Below, piece by piece: positions 20,089 to 28,899 of a stretch of DNA of 32,148 nucleotides (within the stretch, counting starts at the first letter, position 1; every line of letters begins with the position of its first letter). The notes beneath the pieces were generated by a model, which searched no databases, was not told the origin of the DNA, and was given only the letters and a program-made list of their open reading frames with translations. The stretch is from a virus, in IMG/VR virus record IMGVR_UViG_3300009164_000027, positions 1-32,148 of that record; one strand, written 5' to 3'. The translations under genes and the position numbers were made by a program.

Positions 20089-21999
20089 ATGGCAGATTTT
20101 ATAATTGGTGGTCAAGTTAATATTGATGGTGGCAATGCTGAAAAGAGTGTTGGTTCAATAAAACAACAATTAAGAGAAGCACAAAAAGAACTTGTTGCAA
20201 TGAGTGACAAGTTTGGTGCAACATCAAAGGAAGCAGTTATAGCAGCAAAGAAGGTTGCAGAGTTTAAAGATAAGATTGGGGATGCTAAATTATTGAGTGA
20301 TGCATTTAATCCTGATGCAAAGTTTAAAGCATTTAGCAATGCATTACAAGGTGTTGTAGGTGGGTTTGCTGCATTACAAGGTGCTCAGGCATTGTTTGGT
20401 AATGAATCAAAAGATTTGCAAAAAACACTTGCAAAGGTTCAAGGTGCAATGGCATTATCACAAGGATTAAATAGTGTATTAGAAGCAAAGGATGCTTTTA
20501 AATCATTAGGTGCAGTTATAAAAACAAATGTTACATCTGCATTTAGTAGTTTAAAGAGTGCAATTATTTCAACTGGAATAGGTGCATTAGTTGTTGGCAT
20601 AGGTTTATTGATTGCAAATTTTGAAGATGTTAAGAAAGTTGTATTAAATCTAATACCAGGTTTAGCAACAGTAGGTGATTTTATAGGCAATTTAGTAAAT
20701 AAAATTACAGATTTTATTGGAGTTACAAGTGAAGCAGAAAGAGCACAAAATAAATTCATTGAAAATACTGAAAAGCAAATTAAAGCAACTGAAAGATTTT
20801 TGGATATTAATGGTGACAAATTTGATGAGTTTACTAAAAGAAAGATACAAGCAAATTTAGATTACAATAAGAAAGCAGTTGAAATTTCAAAAGATGAAAC
20901 ATTAAATGAAAAACAAAAGCAACAATTATTAAAAGAATATAGAGATAAGGCAGATAGAGAAATCAATAAAGCAAGTGATGACAGACAAGCAAAGATTGAT
21001 GAAGCAAATAAAAAAGAAGCAGAAAAGGTTGAAAAGCACAAAAAAGAATTACTTGATAAAGAAAAAAAACACAATGAAGATATAGCTAATGCAAATAAAT
21101 CATTACAAGAAAAATTAAAAACTTTAAGAGAAGAAAACTATTTATCTACAATTAAAGATGAAGATGAAAGAGCAAAAGCAAAATTAATATTTGATTATGA
21201 GAATAAAAGAAAAGAAATAAATCAATCTATTGCTGATGAAACATTAAAGCAAGAAGCATTAAAAGAACTTGATTTAAATTATACAAATCAAAAGCAAGAA
21301 GTAGAACTTAAAAAAACAGAAAAGCAAATTGAAGCAACGAATAAAGAATTAGATGCTGAATTTGAATTTATTGACCAATTAATGAAATGGGATGCAGAAC
21401 TAACTGCAGATGAAAAAAAGAATGCAGAAGAAAGAATAAAAGCAAAACAAGCAGAAATAGATACAAAAGTTGCATTAGAGAATGCATATCTTGATGCTGC
21501 TTCAGCAGGTGTTGCAATTATAAAAATGTTTTCTGAAAAAAATAAAGCATTACAGAAAGCAGCATTAATAGCAGAAAATGCAATATCAATTGCAAAGATT
21601 ATTATAAATACACAAGCAGCTAATGCAGGTGTTCTTTTAAAATATTCAGCAGTACCAGGTGGACAAATACCAGCAGCAGCAGAAATTTTAACAAATAAAA
21701 TAAAAGCAGCTATTGGAATAGCAACTGCTATTGCTGCAACTGCAAAAGGTTTAGCAGGAATAGGTGCAGGTGGTGGTGGTGGAAATGGTGGTGGTGGTAA
21801 TTTGCCAGGTGGTGGTGGTAATGGGAATGCTGGTTCTACACAAGCACCCATTCAAGCACAATTGCAAACAACTACTTTAAATCAATCACAGATACAACAG
21901 ATGGGAAATGCAGCAGTAAGAAGTTTTGTTGTTGAAAGTGATGTTAGTGGAAATCAAGAAAGAATAAGAAGATTAAATAGAGCAGCAAGAATAAATTAA
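20089..21999 (+). CDS. Tape measure protein
   Basis: The 636-residue protein has an N-terminal helical part (1-140), a hydrophobic glycine-containing segment (about 159-178, IISTGIGALVVGIGLLIANF), a long Lys/Glu coiled coil (about 215-460), an Ala-rich hydrophobic stretch (about 520-560), and a Gly-rich linker (about 561-585) encoded by GGT repeats. This is typical of siphovirus tape measures, which set tail length; at about 0.15 nm per residue the tail would be near 95 nm. No sheath gene is visible, so the tail is probably non-contractile. Confidence 0.85.
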   Translation: MADFIIGGQVNIDGGNAEKSVGSIKQQLREAQKELVAMSDKFGATSKEAVIAAKKVAEFKDKIGDAKLLSDAFNPDAKFKAFSNALQGVVGGFAALQGAQALFGNESKDLQKTLAKVQGAMALSQGLNSVLEAKDAFKSLGAVIKTNVTSAFSSLKSAIISTGIGALVVGIGLLIANFEDVKKVVLNLIPGLATVGDFIGNLVNKITDFIGVTSEAERAQNKFIENTEKQIKATERFLDINGDKFDEFTKRKIQANLDYNKKAVEISKDETLNEKQKQQLLKEYRDKADREINKASDDRQAKIDEANKKEAEKVEKHKKELLDKEKKHNEDIANANKSLQEKLKTLREENYLSTIKDEDERAKAKLIFDYENKRKEINQSIADETLKQEALKELDLNYTNQKQEVELKKTEKQIEATNKELDAEFEFIDQLMKWDAELTADEKKNAEERIKAKQAEIDTKVALENAYLDAASAGVAIIKMFSEKNKALQKAALIAENAISIAKIIINTQAANAGVLLKYSAVPGGQIPAAAEILTNKIKAAIGIATAIAATAKGLAGIGAGGGGGNGGGGNLPGGGGNGNAGSTQAPIQAQLQTTTLNQSQIQQMGNAAVRSFVVESDVSGNQERIRRLNRAARIN

Positions 22000-22010
22000 A
22001 AATAAAAATT

Positions 22011-23018
22011 ATGAAATTACCAATTTATGAATTAAAGATTAATGATGCAATGACTGATGAAGCAGAAGTAAATTATGTTGCATTAGTAGATGCACCTGCA
22101 ATAAAAAAAGATTTCATTGCATTCAAAGAAGAATTTATTGAACCATCTAAAGGTGAGCATGAAACAGATTTTATTCCAAGATGTATTGCCTATGTAGTCA
22201 ATGAAGGCAAAGATACAGAACAAGCAACTGCTATCTGTTATTCTGTTTGGGAACAGCATTTTGCAGGAACTAAAGTTAGTATTGATTATGATGATACACT
22301 TTCAACTGATCGTGGCAAAGAACTTGCTAAAAGATTGATTGCAAATGGTGATGTAGTTTATATCATTTCTGCAAGACAAGACAAAGAAGGAATGCTATCT
22401 GTTGCAAAAGAGTTGGGAATTCCTGAAAGTAGAGTTTATGCAACTGGAAGTAATAAATCAAAAATTGCAAAAATTACAAGTTTGGATATTTCTAAACATT
22501 ATGATAATAATTCAGATGTCATTAAAGAATTAGGTTCTAAAGGTGAAAAGTTTAAGATGGGATTTGCCATAACAAATGAAGATGAGCATATCATATCAGG
22601 ATGTCTAATGGAAGCAGATTTGCCAATATATAGAAATAATGAAAAGTTTGGTGAGCATTATGTTGTTTTTTCTGCTGATACTATAAAACAAATTGCTATC
22701 AAGTTTGCAAAGAAACATTATCAAAGCAATGTAAATCTTATGCATGATGCTAACAAAGTTGTAGATGGTTGTACAATGTTTGAATCATTTATAGTAGATA
22801 AGAGTAGAGGTATTATGCCAATGCAAGGGTTTGAAGGTATTGCTGATGGTTCATGGTTTGGTTCTTTTTATGTTGAAAATCCTAAAGTTTGGGAACAAAT
22901 TAAGAGTGGTGAGTTGAAAGGATTTAGTGTTGAGGGAATGTTTGACTATGAAATACCATTAGATTCAGACCAACAGAAATTAAAAGAAATAGAACTTTTA
23001 CTTAATTCATTAATTTAA
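22011..23018 (+). CDS. XkdF-type prohead protease with inserted HAD-like domain
   Basis: A 335-residue composite. Residues 1-45: N-terminal part of the XkdF-like head protease. Residues 50-80: DFIPRCIAYV...ATAICYSVW, a motif seen in phage head proteins. Residues 87-175: a HAD-like hydrolase domain with motif I DYDDT (D92, D94, T96), motif II ISAR (S120), motif III NKSKIAK (K149/K151) and motif IV HYDNNSD (D165). Residues 180-312: the XkdF protease body (GFAITNEDEHIISGCLM, VNLMHDANKV with H245, MFESFIVD with E258, GELKGFSVEGMF). It should cleave scaffold during capsid maturation. Confidence 0.8.
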   Translation: MKLPIYELKINDAMTDEAEVNYVALVDAPAIKKDFIAFKEEFIEPSKGEHETDFIPRCIAYVVNEGKDTEQATAICYSVWEQHFAGTKVSIDYDDTLSTDRGKELAKRLIANGDVVYIISARQDKEGMLSVAKELGIPESRVYATGSNKSKIAKITSLDISKHYDNNSDVIKELGSKGEKFKMGFAITNEDEHIISGCLMEADLPIYRNNEKFGEHYVVFSADTIKQIAIKFAKKHYQSNVNLMHDANKVVDGCTMFESFIVDKSRGIMPMQGFEGIADGSWFGSFYVENPKVWEQIKSGELKGFSVEGMFDYEIPLDSDQQKLKEIELLLNSLI

Positions 23019-23039
23019 AAGGGAACGATATTCACAATT

Positions 23040-23056
23040 AAACATTTATTAGTATG
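23040..23056 (+). repeat. Shared start context AAACATTTATTAGTATG, copy 2
   Basis: Exact copy of 14619-14635, ending in the start codon of the scaffold-like gene at 23054. Confidence 0.6.
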
Positions 23057-23620
23057 GAAGCAAAAGAAATAATTGAAAAATTAAAAATCACATTCCAAGA
23101 ATTAGTTGGAAATCCTGCTGCACCTATGGCACCTGAAACTGCACCTGAAATGATTATGCCTACAAAAGCAAAGTTAGTTGATGGTACTGAGGTTGAAATT
23201 TCAGAAGTAGGTGTTGGTGGAATAGTAACAATTCAAGGAGCACCTGCACCAGTAGGTGAGCATCAATTAGAAGATGGAACTATTATTGTAGTAGGTGATA
23301 ATGGTGCTATTACAGAAATAAAACCATCTGCACCAATGGTTGAAGATATGAAGAAGATGAAAATGGAAGAAGTTTTTAATTCTTTCCAATCTTCTACAAA
23401 TGAAAAGTTTACATCTTATGAAGCAAAGTTTGCATCTTATGAAACAAGATTTGCTGATTATGAAAGTAAATTAAACAAGGCAACACAAGTTATTGAAGGA
23501 TTAATAAATCTAACAAAAACTTTAGCTGAAACACCAACTGGTGTAGCTGATGTTGCAGTAAAAACTGAATCAAATTTTAAAGCAGATACTAAGATATCTT
23601 ACGATATCCTTTTTTCATAA
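23054..23620 (+). CDS. Scaffold-like head protein
   Basis: The 188-residue product has a helical start (MEAKEIIEKLKITFQEL), a Pro/Ala/Met linker, a strand-rich central part (KLVDGTEVEISEVGVGGIV and GEHQLEDGTIIVVGDNG) and a coiled coil with repeats of the type SYEAKFASYETRFADYESKL (about 121-140). A coiled coil in a gene between the protease and the major capsid protein fits a scaffolding protein. Its central motif recurs in my experience in Bacteroidetes phage head modules. Confidence 0.65.
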   Translation: MEAKEIIEKLKITFQELVGNPAAPMAPETAPEMIMPTKAKLVDGTEVEISEVGVGGIVTIQGAPAPVGEHQLEDGTIIVVGDNGAITEIKPSAPMVEDMKKMKMEEVFNSFQSSTNEKFTSYEAKFASYETRFADYESKLNKATQVIEGLINLTKTLAETPTGVADVAVKTESNFKADTKISYDILFS

Positions 23621-23638
23621 TAAATAAAATAAAATAAA
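23621..23638 (+). promoter_or_regulatory. A-rich translation leader of the capsid gene
   Basis: The 18-base gap before the capsid ATG consists of AT-only repeats of TAAA(A). Bacteroidetes ribosomes favour A-rich unstructured leaders over Shine-Dalgarno motifs, and this is a likely strong start region for the most abundant protein. Confidence 0.55.
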
Positions 23639-24601
23639 ATGTCATTAAATTTATCAGGATTAACTTCATATACAAAACAACTTGTTAAACCTTTATTAAC
23701 AAGTGCAGTATTTGATGCAAAGACACAACAAATGATTAAGGACAATGGTATAGTAATACCAGGTGCTAAATCAGCAGTACAAATTCCTTTAATGGATACT
23801 GATGCTGCATTTCAAACAGATGCTTGTGGTTGGAATTATAGTGGTACAACTACTTTCACACAATCTACAATTACAGTAGGTAAAATCAAAATTGAAGAAG
23901 CAATTTGTGTTAAAGATTTAGAAGCATACTTTACACAAGAAGCATTAAAATCAGGTTCTACTTATACTGAATTTCAGAATGCAGATTTCCAAGCAGCATA
24001 TCTTGACAAGAAAAATAAGAGAATTGCAGCACAATTAGAAACAGCAATTTGGCAAGGTGATACAACTGGTAGTGGTGGTATGAACTTAAACAAGTTTGAT
24101 GGTTTCCAAAAATTAGTAGCATCAGCAGCAGTAAATGCAAATGTTAGTGGTTACAATGGAACAACTGGTGCAATTACAACTATTAATAAAGATACAGTTG
24201 TTCAAGCAACTGAAGGTATTTACAAAGCAATTCCTGTAGCAGTTTTGGCTAAGGGTGATGTTAAAATCTTTGTTGGAAATGATTGGTACAGATTATTAAT
24301 TCTTGCTTACAGAGCATTGAATTTATTTGCTTACAATCCACAAGATGTTAATTCAGCAAGTTTTGTTTTACCAGGTACAAATGTTGAAATAGTTTCAGTA
24401 AATGGTTTAAATGGAACTGGTGATGCTTATGCAGCAAGTTTATCAAACATGGCAATTGCAGTTGATTTAGTAGATGAAGATCAATCATATACAATGTTTT
24501 ATAGCCAGGATTTTAACGAGATAAGATTCAGAGCTGCTTTTAAATTGGGAGTTGGAACTGGATATGCTTCAGAGTGGGTTAAATTTGTAGCAGCAATCTA
24601 A
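23639..24601 (+). CDS. Major capsid protein (HK97-fold, by position and sequence)
   Basis: The 320-residue protein has an N-terminal segment (SLNLSGLTSYTKQLVKPLL), a helix-strand core (IPLMDTDAAFQTDACGWNY, TITVGKIKIEEAICVKDL) and a spine-helix-like region around DFQAAYLDKKNKRIAAQLET. The end (FRAAFKLGVGTGYASEWVKF) fits the P-domain edge of HK97-type capsids. It lies between the scaffold-like gene and a terminator, and its A-rich leader suggests high expression. It is a stand-alone shell protein, without a fused delta domain. Confidence 0.82.
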   Translation: MSLNLSGLTSYTKQLVKPLLTSAVFDAKTQQMIKDNGIVIPGAKSAVQIPLMDTDAAFQTDACGWNYSGTTTFTQSTITVGKIKIEEAICVKDLEAYFTQEALKSGSTYTEFQNADFQAAYLDKKNKRIAAQLETAIWQGDTTGSGGMNLNKFDGFQKLVASAAVNANVSGYNGTTGAITTINKDTVVQATEGIYKAIPVAVLAKGDVKIFVGNDWYRLLILAYRALNLFAYNPQDVNSASFVLPGTNVEIVSVNGLNGTGDAYAASLSNMAIAVDLVDEDQSYTMFYSQDFNEIRFRAAFKLGVGTGYASEWVKFVAAI

Positions 24602-24624
24602 TAATAAACAATAATTAAATAATC

Positions 24625-24654
24625 AAAGGGTGGTGCAATAAACACCACCTTTTT
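24625..24654 (+). terminator. Rho-independent terminator after the capsid gene
   Basis: AAAGGGTGGTG (24625-24635) pairs with CACCACCTTTT (24643-24653) over 11 bases with one G-T pair, around the loop CAATAAA; the T-run follows directly. It lies 24 bases after the capsid stop. Partial read-through would keep downstream genes at lower expression than the capsid. Confidence 0.9.
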
Positions 24655-24667
24655 AATACTTATAAAT

Positions 24668-25204
24668 ATGCCTTGTGTAATTTCTTCAGGATATACAATC
24701 AGTTGTAGAGAATCAATTGGTGGAATCCAAGCAATATGGGTTATTGAAAATGCTAACTTGTATGATGCAAGTGGCAATTCAAGAGTAACAGAAGTTAGTG
24801 GAACTGTTACTGCTATGACAAAAGCAAGTGGTAAAAGATTCTATAAAATAGAAGTACCAAGAGCAACTGCATCTTCTTCAAATGCTTTAACTGCATCACA
24901 AGAAAATGGAACTATTTACTACACACATCAGGTTATGTTCCCAATGAACTTAAGGGATGCAACAACAAGAAATCTTGTTAATACATTAGCAAAGAATAGA
25001 GTAACTGTTGTGACATTAGAAGGTGATGGTGTTTACAGAATGTTTGGTAAAGATTTTGGATTGATGGTTGATACTGCAGAAGCAGGTAGTGGAACTGCAT
25101 TAGGTGATAGAAATGGATATATGATTACTATGACTTCAATGGAATCAAATGATTTTCTTGTAGTTTCTTCAGCAGTTGCAGCGAATTTAGAAGTAGCAGG
25201 ATAG
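24668..25204 (+). CDS. Structural protein, tail-tube-like candidate
   Basis: The 178-residue protein starts MPCVISSGYTISCRESIGG and is beta-rich. The second half contains NRVTVVTLEGDGVYRMFGKD and GTALGDRNGYMITMTSMESN, similar to the strand layout of tube-forming phage proteins. It is bracketed by two strong terminators, which suggests a transcript level of its own and an abundant virion protein. Tail tube (major tail protein) is my best guess; a capsid decoration protein is an alternative. Confidence 0.5.
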   Translation: MPCVISSGYTISCRESIGGIQAIWVIENANLYDASGNSRVTEVSGTVTAMTKASGKRFYKIEVPRATASSSNALTASQENGTIYYTHQVMFPMNLRDATTRNLVNTLAKNRVTVVTLEGDGVYRMFGKDFGLMVDTAEAGSGTALGDRNGYMITMTSMESNDFLVVSSAVAANLEVAG

Positions 25205-25226
25205 TAAATAATAAATAATAAATGAG

Positions 25227-25258
25227 AAGCACCTGCCTATTGAGTAGGTGCTTTTTTT
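25227..25258 (+). terminator. Rho-independent terminator
   Basis: AAGCACCT (25227-25234) pairs perfectly with AGGTGCTT (25246-25253) around an 11-base loop, with a run of T to 25258. It lies 22 bases after the preceding stop. Confidence 0.9.
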
Positions 25259-25266
25259 GATTATAT

Positions 25267-25632
25267 ATGATAAATTTAACCAAAGGAAATACTGAATCAA
25301 TAATTGTTACACCATTAGAAAATAGTGCAACAACTTATTCAATATTTTATTTTAAATTTACATCAAGGATCACACAAGATGAAGTTGAAGTTTGGTTGAC
25401 TAATACAAGTACAACTGAAAGGTATCAGCAATTTTCATTAGTAGTAAATAGCAAGTTTTTAAATGAGGTTGAAGGGTTTTATACTTATGAAATTTATGGT
25501 GCAAATAATGGTTCAACATTTGTTAATACTTTATTAGAAACTGGGTATATGCATTTACATCCAACAACTAACTTTGAACCTACAACATATAATGACCAAA
25601 TAAACACTTTTAAAGTTTACAATGGACAATAA
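25267..25632 (+). CDS. Hypothetical structural protein (121 aa), beta-sandwich type
   Basis: A strand-rich 121-residue protein: MINLTKGNTESIIVTPLEN, then YSIFYFKFTSR, FSLVVNS, FYTYEIYGANNG and TGYMHLHP. The alternation suggests an immunoglobulin-like sandwich. I associate this pattern with small Bacteroidetes phage proteins near head genes. It overlaps the portal start by 11 bases, so it is probably made with the portal. Confidence 0.6.
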   Translation: MINLTKGNTESIIVTPLENSATTYSIFYFKFTSRITQDEVEVWLTNTSTTERYQQFSLVVNSKFLNEVEGFYTYEIYGANNGSTFVNTLLETGYMHLHPTTNFEPTTYNDQINTFKVYNGQ

Positions 25633-27622
25633 TTATAAGCACATAGTATTGCAGTTTGACCAAGCAGAGCAACCAATTTTCAGAGAGAAAAAGAAAGATG
25701 GATATGTTGAGTTTGGAAAGGATAACAATTATCCAACTTATTTACTCTCACTTTATAATGAAAGTCCAAAACATGGTGCGATAATAAAATCAAAGTGCAA
25801 TTATATTTATGGTAAAGGTTTTGAGGTACCAGGTAATGCAAACAGCAAAGGTGAAACATGGAATCAGATTGTAAAGAGATGTATTAAAGATGATGAACTT
25901 TACAGAGGTTATTATTTACAAGTTATTTGGAATAGAGCAAAGCAAGTAAGTGAAGTTTACCATATAGAATTTGCAAAGGTTAGGGTGAGCAAGGATATGC
26001 AAGAATTTTATGTTAAAAATGATTGGACTGATTTTAGAGAAAAAGCAAGATGTTACCAAGCATTCAATTTAAACAATCCAGTAGGTAGCCAAATATTCTA
26101 TTACAAAGAATACAATCCATCTTCAGAAATTTATCCTTTGCCATCATATTTTCAAGGATTAAATTACATTGAATCAGATATAAAGGTTTCAAGACATTTA
26201 TTAGGGTTGGCAAATCAAAGTTTTACTGGAACTACTTTAATCAATTTAAACAATGGGAATCCTTTAAATGAAGAACATAAAGGACAAGTTGAAAGAGATT
26301 TATTAAATAAATTTACTGGTGATTCAGGAAAGCGAGTTGTTATAATGTTTAACAATAGCAAAGATAATGCTGCTGAAATATTGCCATTAGGAACATCAAC
26401 ATTAACTAAAGAAGATTTTAATAATGTAAACAATTTGATTTCACAAGAAATAATGATTTGTCATCAAGTTGTATCACCTTCATTAATGGGTGTTAAAACT
26501 GAAGGTCAATTGGGTGGTAGGGGTGAAATAAGGGAAGCATACGAGATATTTAAGAATGTATATTGTGAAGAAAGAATCAATGAAATTGAAAGTATATTTA
26601 CAAAGTTTAGAAATCTTAAAGGTGAACAAGGTGAATTTAAATTGATTCCTATTGAACCATTGAAGTTTGAATTTAGTGAAAATATTATTGCACAGAATTT
26701 AACACAAAATGAGATCAGGGAATTAATGGGTAAAGAACCATTAAATGCAGGTCAAGTAACAAGTGATGGAGTTGTAGCAGTACAAAGTGAAGTACCTGCT
26801 AAAATGGAAACTAATGATGCTATAAAGAATTTATCAGGTAGACAATATCAGAATGTGATGCGAATTGTTAGACAATTTTCAATTGGTAAAATCAATAAGC
26901 AACAAGCATCATTGATGCTTAAAAATGGTTTTGGTTTTACAGATGCAGACATAAATACTTTTTTAGGAATTGATGACAATCCATTAACTGAAAATGAGAT
27001 TCAGCAGTTTTCAATGGATGATGAAGAAAGATTGATAAATGAGTTTGCAAATTGTGGTGAGGATTCAAGCAAGTATGAGATTCAACAAAGAATAAGATTA
27101 GCAGATAGTTTTGCTGATGTGAATGAAGATGAAGCAAAAGTGATTAAACTATTGACTGATAATAAGAATCTAACAAGTGAAGAAATTGCAAAGCAATTAG
27201 ATTTAGAAGTAACAAAGGTTAATAACATCATTGCAGGGTTAATAGATGCCAATATTTTGCTAACAAAATTAGTTAAGGTAGGTAATGATACAATCATAGA
27301 AACAAAGGTTTTAAAGCCATTAAGTGAGTTAGGAATTAAAAGTGGCAAAGCAGTATTTATAAGATACACTTATGAGTGGAGAGATATAGTATCAAATAGA
27401 AATATAAATACATCAAGAAAGTTTTGTCAAAGAATGTATGAAATGTCAGCACATAAAGGTAGTGCAGGAAAGTATTGGTCAATGACTGATATTCAAAACA
27501 TATCAATGAGATTGGGTTATGATGTATTAACGAGAGTTGGTGGATGGTGGACAATGCCAAATGGCGAACATTCAATTCAATGTAGGCATGAATGGTTTCA
27601 AAATCTTGTAACTGAAAAATAA
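25622..27622 (+). CDS. Portal protein fused to winged-helix and MuF-like C-terminal domains
   Basis: The 666-residue protein combines three parts. Residues 1 to about 380 are a portal: SPKHGAIIKSKCNYIYGKGF, LPSYFQGLNYIESDIKVSRH, then SQEIMICHQVVSPSLMGVK, typical of the HK97-type portal core. Residues about 502-550 form a winged helix (EAKVIKLLTDNKNLTSEEIA, then VTKVNNIIAGLIDANIL). Residues about 579-666 resemble the end of Mu gpF/SPP1 gp7-type minor head proteins: FIRYTYEWRDI, RVGGWWTMPNGEHSIQCRHEW. The portal forms the ring through which DNA enters the head. The portal comes after the capsid gene here, not before it. Confidence 0.78.
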   Translation: MDNNYKHIVLQFDQAEQPIFREKKKDGYVEFGKDNNYPTYLLSLYNESPKHGAIIKSKCNYIYGKGFEVPGNANSKGETWNQIVKRCIKDDELYRGYYLQVIWNRAKQVSEVYHIEFAKVRVSKDMQEFYVKNDWTDFREKARCYQAFNLNNPVGSQIFYYKEYNPSSEIYPLPSYFQGLNYIESDIKVSRHLLGLANQSFTGTTLINLNNGNPLNEEHKGQVERDLLNKFTGDSGKRVVIMFNNSKDNAAEILPLGTSTLTKEDFNNVNNLISQEIMICHQVVSPSLMGVKTEGQLGGRGEIREAYEIFKNVYCEERINEIESIFTKFRNLKGEQGEFKLIPIEPLKFEFSENIIAQNLTQNEIRELMGKEPLNAGQVTSDGVVAVQSEVPAKMETNDAIKNLSGRQYQNVMRIVRQFSIGKINKQQASLMLKNGFGFTDADINTFLGIDDNPLTENEIQQFSMDDEERLINEFANCGEDSSKYEIQQRIRLADSFADVNEDEAKVIKLLTDNKNLTSEEIAKQLDLEVTKVNNIIAGLIDANILLTKLVKVGNDTIIETKVLKPLSELGIKSGKAVFIRYTYEWRDIVSNRNINTSRKFCQRMYEMSAHKGSAGKYWSMTDIQNISMRLGYDVLTRVGGWWTMPNGEHSIQCRHEWFQNLVTEK

Positions 27623-28416
27623 TGAGTAAAAATATTTTATTTATATCTGCTGAAACTTTTAAGCAAAGAACTGGTGCTTCATCTGCAATAGATGATAAGC
27701 AATTATTTCCAATGATTAAGGTTGCAAGTGATATGAACATTCAACCTACATTAGGTTCTACTTTGTATAATAGATTATTGGCAGGAATTGATGCAGATAA
27801 TTTAAATGTTTATGAAAGTGCATTGATAAATGATTATATTACTGATGCAGTTATTTGGTACACTATGAGTATGTTACCAATAGGCATGGGTTATCAGTTA
27901 TTTAGCAAAGGGTTTCTTCAAAAAACTGCTGAAGAAAGTAATGCACCAAGCAGAAGTGATTTAGAATTGATTGCTGCTAATTATCTTTCAATGGCAGAAT
28001 TTTATAAGACAAGATTAATTAAATACTTGCAACAGAATTATATTTTATTTTATGAATATTATAATAATTCAGGTGCATTAGATGTAATATTTCCTGAAAG
28101 AAAAGGATATTCATGCCCAATTTATTTAGGAAATTCAACACCACCAAATGTATTTGGTTTGGTATCAAGTTATGGTGGTGGAGTAGGAGTTTCAAGAATG
28201 GCATATTATACTGCAACTGGTGGTGAAACTACATTTAATGTAACTGCATTATCATCAAGAACAACTATAATGGCAACAAGGAGTGGTTTGGTTAAGACAA
28301 TTACAACAAGTCCAACATCTGATACTGGTTTCATACAAATCAATAATGCATTAGTAACATTGCCAACTGGTGATGTAGCAGTAGCAGGTGAATTGTTTAC
28401 CTTTTTATACCAATAA
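27622..28416 (+). CDS. Head-tail adaptor-like protein (DUF6712-like)
   Basis: Residues 1-165 are helical: FISAETFKQRTGASSAIDD, LFPMIKVASDMNIQPTLGS, LIAANYLSMAEFYKTRL, which fits the DUF6712-type adaptor family of Bacteroidetes phages. Residues 185-264 form a separate Gly/Thr-rich strand region (SYGGGVGVSRMAYYTATGGE) like small tail-fibre or decoration domains. It probably docks below the portal. It overlaps the portal stop by one base. Confidence 0.6.
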   Translation: MSKNILFISAETFKQRTGASSAIDDKQLFPMIKVASDMNIQPTLGSTLYNRLLAGIDADNLNVYESALINDYITDAVIWYTMSMLPIGMGYQLFSKGFLQKTAEESNAPSRSDLELIAANYLSMAEFYKTRLIKYLQQNYILFYEYYNNSGALDVIFPERKGYSCPIYLGNSTPPNVFGLVSSYGGGVGVSRMAYYTATGGETTFNVTALSSRTTIMATRSGLVKTITTSPTSDTGFIQINNALVTLPTGDVAVAGELFTFLYQ

Positions 28417-28464
28417 TGAAAACTTACAAAAAAGAGTACATTCAAAAAGTAAAAGAAAAATTCA

Positions 28465-28899
28465 ATGACCTACAACCAAATCATAACAGAGTTGGAAACA
28501 ATATTGGGAAATCACAAGATGCTAAAAAGTGTGATTCCAAATGCCCCAGCAAGTTGGTTGTTTTGGACAAATCAACCTGAATTTCCTAATGCATCTTTTG
28601 ATTTGCAAAGTGGTTCATTAAATGCAGGTAGGGAATTAGTTTATAATTTAAGCATTTGGTTTTTAGATAAAAGTGGGGTTGAAGGTGAATTTGAAAGGGA
28701 TGTAACAAGTGATATGTTAGGAATTGCAAATGATTTTTTAAGCATATTAAGACAAGGATTTAAAACATATTCTATTGATACAACAATCAGATGGGATAAG
28801 GTAGAAGAAAAATTTGAAGATTATTTAACTGGAGTAACATTAAACTTTAATATAACAATAGCATCAGCATATGGTGCTTGTGATGTACCAACATTATGA
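28465..28899 (+). CDS. Tail terminator/completion-like protein
   Basis: The 144-residue protein starts MTYNQIITELETILGNHKML and continues with ASFDLQSGSLNAGRELVYNL and VTSDMLGIANDFLSILRQGF. Size, alpha/beta layout and position between adaptor and fibre genes fit a tail terminator (lambda U/HK97 gp10-type neck). It overlaps the next start by four bases (ATGA). Exact role is inferred from position. Confidence 0.5.
   Translation: MTYNQIITELETILGNHKMLKSVIPNAPASWLFWTNQPEFPNASFDLQSGSLNAGRELVYNLSIWFLDKSGVEGEFERDVTSDMLGIANDFLSILRQGFKTYSIDTTIRWDKVEEKFEDYLTGVTLNFNITIASAYGACDVPTL

Noticed and set aside
21288-21851. 187-codon frame on the minus strand
   Set aside because: It is the reverse complement of the Ala/Lys/Gly-rich part of the tape measure gene and consists of Ala, Ile, Phe and Pro runs expected of a shadow.
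28416-28580. 54-codon frame starting TAATG after the adaptor gene
   Set aside because: It overlaps the tail terminator-like gene by 116 bases and its product (rich in Lys, Asn, Ser) shows no structure-like pattern.
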